Shown: piece by piece, positions 58,231 to 64,000 of the stretch
Layout: the number at the start of each line of letters is the position of its first letter
Numbering within the stretch: the stretch's first letter is position 1
Origin: Tubulanus polymorphus
Taxonomy: Eukaryota; Nemertea; Palaeonemertea; Tubulaniformes; Tubulanidae
NCBI RefSeq assembly: GCF_964204645.1
Contig: NC_134025.1
Coordinates: 20,676,001-20,740,000 of the forward strand
DNA length: 64,000 bases
Direction: 5' to 3'
Notes under the pieces: model-generated
The model's database searches: none
Seen by the model: the letters and a program-made list of their open reading frames with translations, nothing else
Told to the model about the DNA's origin: nothing
Program-made: the position numbers and the translations under genes

Positions 58231-60875
58231 ATGCTGAAGGGTACAGCAAGAGAATGGAAGGGTCCAAGCCTCGTGGCCGAAATCTTTGAAGATACATGTC
58301 AGAAGCATCTAGACGACGTAGCTTGTTACGATGATGGTAAATCAGTTAGGTATAGGGAACTGAATGAAGCGTCAGATAAAATAGCCCGTGCGTTGTTGCA
58401 GCAACTCAATTACTTTGATCACATATCTTCCAATCAGGACAAGTTGAAATGCGTTGGGATTTTCATGGAGCCTACCTACGATCGACTGGTTACGATCATA
58501 GCACTTCTAAAATTAAACATCCCCTATGTGCCATTAGATCCGGTAATCCCTTTTAAGAGGTTGAAGTTGATTCTGAGAGAAACAAATCCGATGTGCATCG
58601 TTTCTTCGGCCGCGCTCTTCGATCAGCTAATGACGGTCGAGATGTTAGTCGAAGGTCATGACATTTTCAAATACAGCCATCTATACAGTATTAGTAATTA
58701 TCTCGATCGGAAAAATATTCCTTTTGAGAAACGGTTTTCATCAGGGATATCGGATCCGCTATTCTGCATCCTGTATACCTCGGGAAGCACTGGCACGCCG
58801 AAAGGTGTCTGTCTACGCCACAGTAACGTTATCAATCGCCTTAACTGGCAATGGAATGAAGTACCTTTCAAAACTGATGATGTTGGATGCGCTAAGACCT
58901 CACTCCTTTTCGTCGATTCGATCACTGAAATGTTCGGAAGTCTCCTGAAAGGTGTTCCTATCGTGATCGTACCGAAATCAGTCATTCAAAATCCAGAAAA
59001 ATTCATCTCTGTTCTCCAAAAATATCGAGTAACGCACCTTATTCTGGTGCCTTCTCTGCTCAGAGCGATTTTTACCGTGATTAAAATGAATAACTCGTCT
59101 GATCAGTTATCTGCTCTACGTTACGTAGTTTCCAGCGGTGAAGCCCTGCCTGTTGAACTTGCCCGCCAGTTCTTTGATGTTTTTCCAACTGACGTAACTC
59201 TAGCGAATTATTACGGTAGTACTGAGATAACTGGAGACGTCACATTTCAACGGATGAAATGTCTATATGACGTCGTAAAGTCAACTGTTGATGATAGGCT
59301 TTCTATTGGACGACCGGTAGACAATTGTAACATTTATGTTGTCGACGATAATCTTACAGTGACAACTGGAACTGGACAATTACTCGTCAGTGGGCTTAAC
59401 GTAGCAGATGGCTACGTGGATAAGGAAAACATTACAAAAAACTGTCTTCCCAACCACCTTAATGACGAGAGAGGACACGAATACCTGTATCTAACTGGTG
59501 ACTTAGCACGAGTCGTTGACAATATGGTGGTATATGAAGGTCGTACTGATTCGCAGGTCAAAATCCGGGGCCATAGAGTTAACATGGCTGAGGTTGAGCG
59601 GGTTGTTTCAAGTTGCAGGGGTGTAGAAAAAGTTGTCGTTCTATTGTGCACACTGGGTGATGGAAATGAGGTCATCGTCGCGTTCTATACCACGGCCGAT
59701 GGAGTGAGTGAAGACGACATTAACGAGGCCTGCAAGAAATCACTTCCTGGTTACATGTTACCAGAAATTATGCTTATTCCAGAATTTCCGCTTCAGGCAG
59801 CGACGGGAAAAATTGATCGGGTTGAACTTAAACATATCTATTCTTCAGCCAAAAACCCGAAATGTGAAAATTTCGAATTTTTGGACAAAACGACTGATGA
59901 TATCATGACCGCAGTCACCGAAGTGCTCGGAATCCCGAAGTCTAAACTGAACGTAGATGTCAATTTCTTCGACGTAGGGGGCAGTTCGATAAATGCGATT
60001 AGCGTTTTAGTCAAAATCAAATCCATGGTCTACTCTGCCGATGTTGCTTCCTTCATATCTGCCTCGACTATAAACGATTTCGTGAAATCCCTGAAATCGG
60101 CGTATCAAGTGGAGTCACCAGGTCAAGAAAACACCACCGATTACGTTATTGTTCCATTAACTGAAGTGATTGAAAAAAAAGAAGAAATCATCAAAAATCT
60201 AGCGGATACATTCTTGAAGAAAGAAGCTGTAGTAAGGGCAATGGGGATAAGATTTGCCGAATTAGAAATATTTCTTTTATCTTTTTGGGACCATTTCCTT
60301 AGATCTGGAGCTTCGTGTGTTTGTCTGGATGGCAAGGGTAGCGTGATCGGCGTATCAGCAGTAATAACAGGAGAAAGTCCATCAGATATACAGTCGGATG
60401 GCATAAACACGATACTCAATTATCTGGAATATGTTGAGAGCCATAGCGCCGATCGCATTACTGATAATTTCGCCGATTCGTTAATGGTCATGGCATCACC
60501 TGATTTGTCCGCCCAAGAGAAGATACAAGTGATGTATCGTTTGGAACAAACGTCTATACAAATGGCGGAAAAGAAGGGGTACGATGGAATGATTACATGT
60601 AATACCAGTCAGTTAACAGCCGTAAGTAAAATGCATGCCTTTTGAAATTACAACATATGTTATCGTGACATTAATATGGAATGTATTAAATATTTCTCCG
60701 TATTTCCTAGGATCTAGCACATGGGTACCTCGGATACGAAACTGTTGGACGTTTTACGATCAGAGATTACGTGTCATGCGACGAAATGCAGCCTTTTGCA
60801 TCTGCTCCTAAAGACGCTGTTTTAGTCCTACAAATAAAATTGTTTAATCGGAGTGAATTAGTTTCACAGCATTAG
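58231..60875 (+). CDS. ebony-like: Ebony-like beta-alanyl-amine synthetase, copy 3 (mosaic)
   Basis: Exons 58231-60621 and 60711-60875 give 851 residues with every key motif: LYTSGSTGTPKGV, NYYGSTE, YLTGD, GRTDSQVKIRG, the catalytic Lys of ATGKIDR, carrier FFDVGGSS and the amine-selecting domain. The start is the shared ATG after the acceptor TTATTTTAG (58204). The first third differs from copy 1 at roughly 8% of sites and shares indels with copy 2 (PFEK in place of HIPSEK). From about 59160 it turns copy-1-like. From about 59725 to 61433 it is identical to copy 1 except for one visible change, GGC to GTC (Gly to Val) at 60029, just after the carrier Ser. The open frame suggests a working gene. 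Confidence 0.92.
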
Positions 60876-61428
60876 CTGGTTAATCGACAGAATGGATTGG
60901 GAAAATGTGTAATGCTCCTCCTGATTGCGTTCTCTCGTACAAAACATAATTGGTTGGCTTTTAGATTAATAAGGCAATAGTAATGTTTTCTCTATTTTCT
61001 TGCAGAATATACATGTATGGTATAACACATGAAACATATGAAATTCCGTTAGACTTCGATACTTGTATTAACCCACATTTTTCGTTTGAAAATATATCTA
61101 CTTTATTACGAAATGAGGAATGAATTGAAATATGTAAATCATTTTACAACTGGATGAAAAAGTACCACCCATTAAGCACTTCGATAACCATCATTTAGAA
61201 GATGATCCGCTGTACAAGCGCACTCCACAAAGGCAATAATAACACTGGTGACATTTCAACATCTCCTATCGCAAGCTTGGTGGCCGGATGCCTGGATCAG
61301 AAAAGTATACGTTCCAACTTCTTGAAGTTCATTTGAATTAAGACCATATTTCCCTTATTTCTGCACAGCTAGACACAAGATACTCACATAAACACATTTT
61401 CTGTTTTCTGTTGGTTGCAAGAATTCTG

Positions 61429-62347
61429 TGTTAATTTCTTTGAAGTTGGGGGCAATTCGATAAATGCGATTAGTGTTTTAGCCAAAATCAAATCTATGGG
61501 CTACTCCGCTGATGTTGCTTCCTTCATATCAGCCTCGAGTATAAACGATTTCGTGGAATCCTTGAAATTGACGTATCAATTTGAGTCACCATGTCAAGAA
61601 AACACAACCGATTACGTCATCGTTCCATTACACAAAGCGATTGACAAAAAAGAAGAAATCGTCAAGAATCTAGTGGATACATTCGTGGAGAAAGAAACTC
61701 TATCTAGGGCATTGGGGATAAGATTCACCGAATTAGAAATATTTGTTTTATCTTTTTGGGACCATTTTCTTAGATCCGGGGCTTCGTGCGTTTGTCTGGA
61801 TGACAAGGGTGACGTTATTGGTGTATCAGTTACAATAGCAGGAGAAGGTCCGTCGGATATATATTCGGATGGTATGAACACGATACTCAATTATCTGGAA
61901 TATGTGGAGAGCCATGGCACCGATCACATTACTGATAATTTTGCCGATTCGTTCATGGTCGCGGCAGCATCTGATTTGTCCGCCCAAGAGAAGATCCAAG
62001 TGATGTATCGATTGGAAAAAAACGTCTATAGAAATGGCGGAGAAGAAGGGGTACGATGGAATAATTACATGTAATACCAGTCAGTTTACAGCTGTAAGTT
62101 AAATGGATGCCTGATAAAATTACAACATATATTATCGTGACATTAATATAAAATTTATTAGATATTTCTCCTTATTTTCCAGGATCTAGCACATGCGTTC
62201 CTCGGATACGAAACTATTGGACGTTTTTCGATCAGAGATTACGTGACAAGCGACGGAAAACAACCTTTTGCATCAGCTCCTAAAGATTCTACCTTAGTCC
62301 TACAAATAAGATATTTTAATCAGAATGAATTGGTTTCAGAATATTAG
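61429..62347 (+). pseudogene. ebony-like: Ebony-like copy 4: 3' remnant (carrier plus amine-selecting domain)
   Basis: Homology begins abruptly inside the carrier motif (NFFEVGGNSINAISV) and runs through the amine-selecting domain to the donor at 62094. The last exon is 62183-62347 (DLAHAFLGYETIGRF...). No adenylation domain, start or promoter precedes it; the sequence before 61434 is a copy of the 3' flank of copy 1. One extra A in an A run near 62020 (GAAAAAAACG) shifts the frame before the end of exon 1. Otherwise splice sites and the last exon are preserved. It is best read as the stranded original 3' end of copy 3. Confidence 0.9.
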
Positions 62348-62777
62348 CTGATTAATCGAAAACTTGCATCGTTCCTCCCGATTGCGTTCTCTTAGCTGGT
62401 ACAAATGATGGTTGGTCGGTTCTTGGGATTGAATCGGTTACAGAGTCTTTGTAATAAGGGAATAACTGCTTTCTTGCGGCAATATGGAATAACATGATTT
62501 ACATATGACATTCCGATAGACTTCTATGCTTTTATTACCATATACATTTTTACGTTTGAAAATGTATGTCACACATTACCAAATGAGGAATGAATTCAAT
62601 GTTTTATATTAGGGCATATACACAATCATTTACAACCGAACGAACAAAAGTGCCATCTATTAGGCCATTGGTGAATTTGAACTTTTAGCTTTCAATCGGT
62701 ACACCGTATCATTCAAATTGCATACAAATGTTTTAGACAATATGATAGATTTTAATTTGAATAGAGATAGTCTTTTT
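62348..62777. other. 3' flank of the ebony-like array
   Basis: AT-rich, with loose similarity to the other 3' flanks (GAATGAATT..ATG blocks). No gene is seen. Confidence 0.4.
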
Positions 62778-63237
62778 AATAAGCCTTTTTACAGTTTCAA
62801 GGCGCCATTTTTTGGGTACCCGCCGAAAATGTTACTTAAAAACTAATAAAGATAAGTGAAAACGGTAAAAAGCACGTAACACTACATATAGATGTCTATC
62901 GATCCTGAAAATTTCAAAAATGTCGATTAAAATTTGTAAGAATTACGAACTTTTGAATGACATGGGCAATAATTCAAGTTCGGGAAGACGATATCAATGT
63001 TGATAACTTCACCAGCGCACATTGTAGCATTAACTTGATAAATGAGTGATATCATAAAAAAGTTAATTATCAGCCGAGTTCATCGATATTTTCACTTTGT
63101 TTCTATCTTATTCCAATCCAGAGGTATGAACGAAATGAGAAAATCAAACGGGGCAAAAATAGGGACAAAAAATTCAACAATGCGGACCCGGCGGGTACCA
63201 CAAAAAATGGCGCCTGGAAACTGTAAAAAGGCTTATT
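62778..63237. mobile_element. MITE with about 44-bp inverted ends, relative of the foldback family
   Basis: The left end AATAAGCCTTTTTACAGTTT then CAAGGCGCCATTTTTTGGG is inverted at 63194-63237. The inner part ACAGTTTCAAGGCGCCATTTT resembles ACAGTTGCTAGCCGCCATTTT of the 6302-8056 element. The interior (about 370 bp) is not palindromic. Confidence 0.75.
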
Positions 63238-63595
63238 GTGTTGTTTTTTTCATTTTCAAAAATTTTGTTGGAATCTAGTAAAAACTGTTAAACAAATATT
63301 ACTTCTGTTAACAATATTTAGAATTTATAATAAACTTGTACGTGAAATAGTTTTGCTACTAGATACTGTTCAAAATCTTCATTGTTATTTGGTTGACTAT
63401 ATTCACCATTGGTTTTTAATTTGATTTTACTAAGAGCGCGTTCTAGTGTTCAGAATATGCGTATAATTTCTTCGATATAAATTTCGCGATTAAGATATTT
63501 TGTCAGCAGCTATTTGAGCCATATGAAAAATATTTACAATGTCACTACTATTTACAATGTATACAATTTATAATAAACTTGTACATGAAATATTT

Positions 63596-63955
63596 TTAGA
63601 ATAAAAGTCCCACTTGACAATCACAGGATCGAAATTGTTTTTGAAATATCGAAACTATTAAAATTTATTAAAAACCCGAATTTTCGGTTTTATACTAAAA
63701 AACCATTTTCAGTAACGGAAAAGAACTTTAAAACTAAATTTAGATCCATGGGTAACATGATTACGTGGTAAAACTACGCAATGAACCTTGTGATGAATCT
63801 TATGAATCTTGCAATTAATTCTAGTATGAAACCGAAAATTCGGGTTTTGATTAATTTGAATGGTTTAGATTTTAAAAAAGTTTTTTCAATCATGTGATTG
63901 TGGGACTTATATTCTTTTCGTCTCTCGCGATTCATTGCGTAGTTTTACCACGTTA
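63596..63955. repeat. Imperfect palindromic repeat at the right edge
   Basis: AAAACCCGAATTTTCGGTTT (about 63670) is inverted near 63830, and ACGTGGTAAAACTACGCAAT (about 63763) is inverted near 63930. AAGTCCCAC..GACAATCA pairs with TGATTGTGGGACTT. It may be a foldback element or MITE, and may extend past the window. Confidence 0.65.
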
Positions 63956-64000
63956 TGAAATATTTTTGTTAGAAAATGGTGCTATCTTCAGAAAACCCAT

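Overview
This is a eukaryotic nuclear window from an invertebrate animal. Genes are split by GT-AG introns, intergenic DNA is AT-rich, and there are many short palindromic transposons and decayed retrotransposons. The gene set (nucleoside transporters, a Ly6/uPAR three-finger protein, a transgelin/calponin protein, ebony-type beta-alanyl-amine synthetases) fits a bilaterian. The repeat style suggests a marine invertebrate, possibly spiralian, but the species cannot be fixed from sequence alone. Most genes are multi-exon and do not show as long ORFs, so I rebuilt them exon by exon from splice sites, phase and family motifs.

Layout. 1-15.4 kb: two tandem minus-strand SLC29 (equilibrative nucleoside transporter) genes. 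The first is cut by the window edge. The second is complete in 13 coding exons (14354 down to 5025), and its introns hold an RTE-like LINE, a long foldback element and palindromic MITEs. 16.76-31.5 kb: a plus-strand Ly6/uPAR-like GPI-anchored protein with a 13.3-kb first intron. 32.46-35.33 kb: a complete minus-strand transgelin gene in 4 exons. 35.6-39.1 kb: a repeat graveyard with MITEs, a decayed copy of the neighbouring Pro/Thr repeat and a broken LINE reverse transcriptase. 39.47-43.08 kb: a secreted mucin-like protein built from about 19.5 copies of a 58-residue (174-bp) Thr/Pro repeat. 44.6-62.35 kb: a tandem array of ebony-like NRPS-type enzymes (adenylation, carrier and amine-selecting domains), each with a conserved 5' noncoding exon, one large coding exon and a 55-codon last exon.

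The most interesting locus is the ebony-like array. Copies 1 and 3 are open. Copy 2 is intact except for one in-frame TGA between the adenylation and carrier domains. Copy 3 is a mosaic: its 5' half is its own, while its 3' half plus about 560 bp of 3' flank is almost identical to copy 1. That tract ends at a microhomology joint inside the carrier domain of a displaced remnant, copy 4. The simplest reading is that copy 4 is the original 3' end of copy 3, displaced by recent copying of copy 1 sequence. The 5' introns of the paralogues also carry different transposon insertions, which gives a natural record of insertion events.

Other points for a second look: loss of the conserved TM8 Asp and Arg in the complete SLC29 protein, a palindromic element family in which each copy carries its own CpG-centred internal word, and higher-order repeats in the mucin gene.
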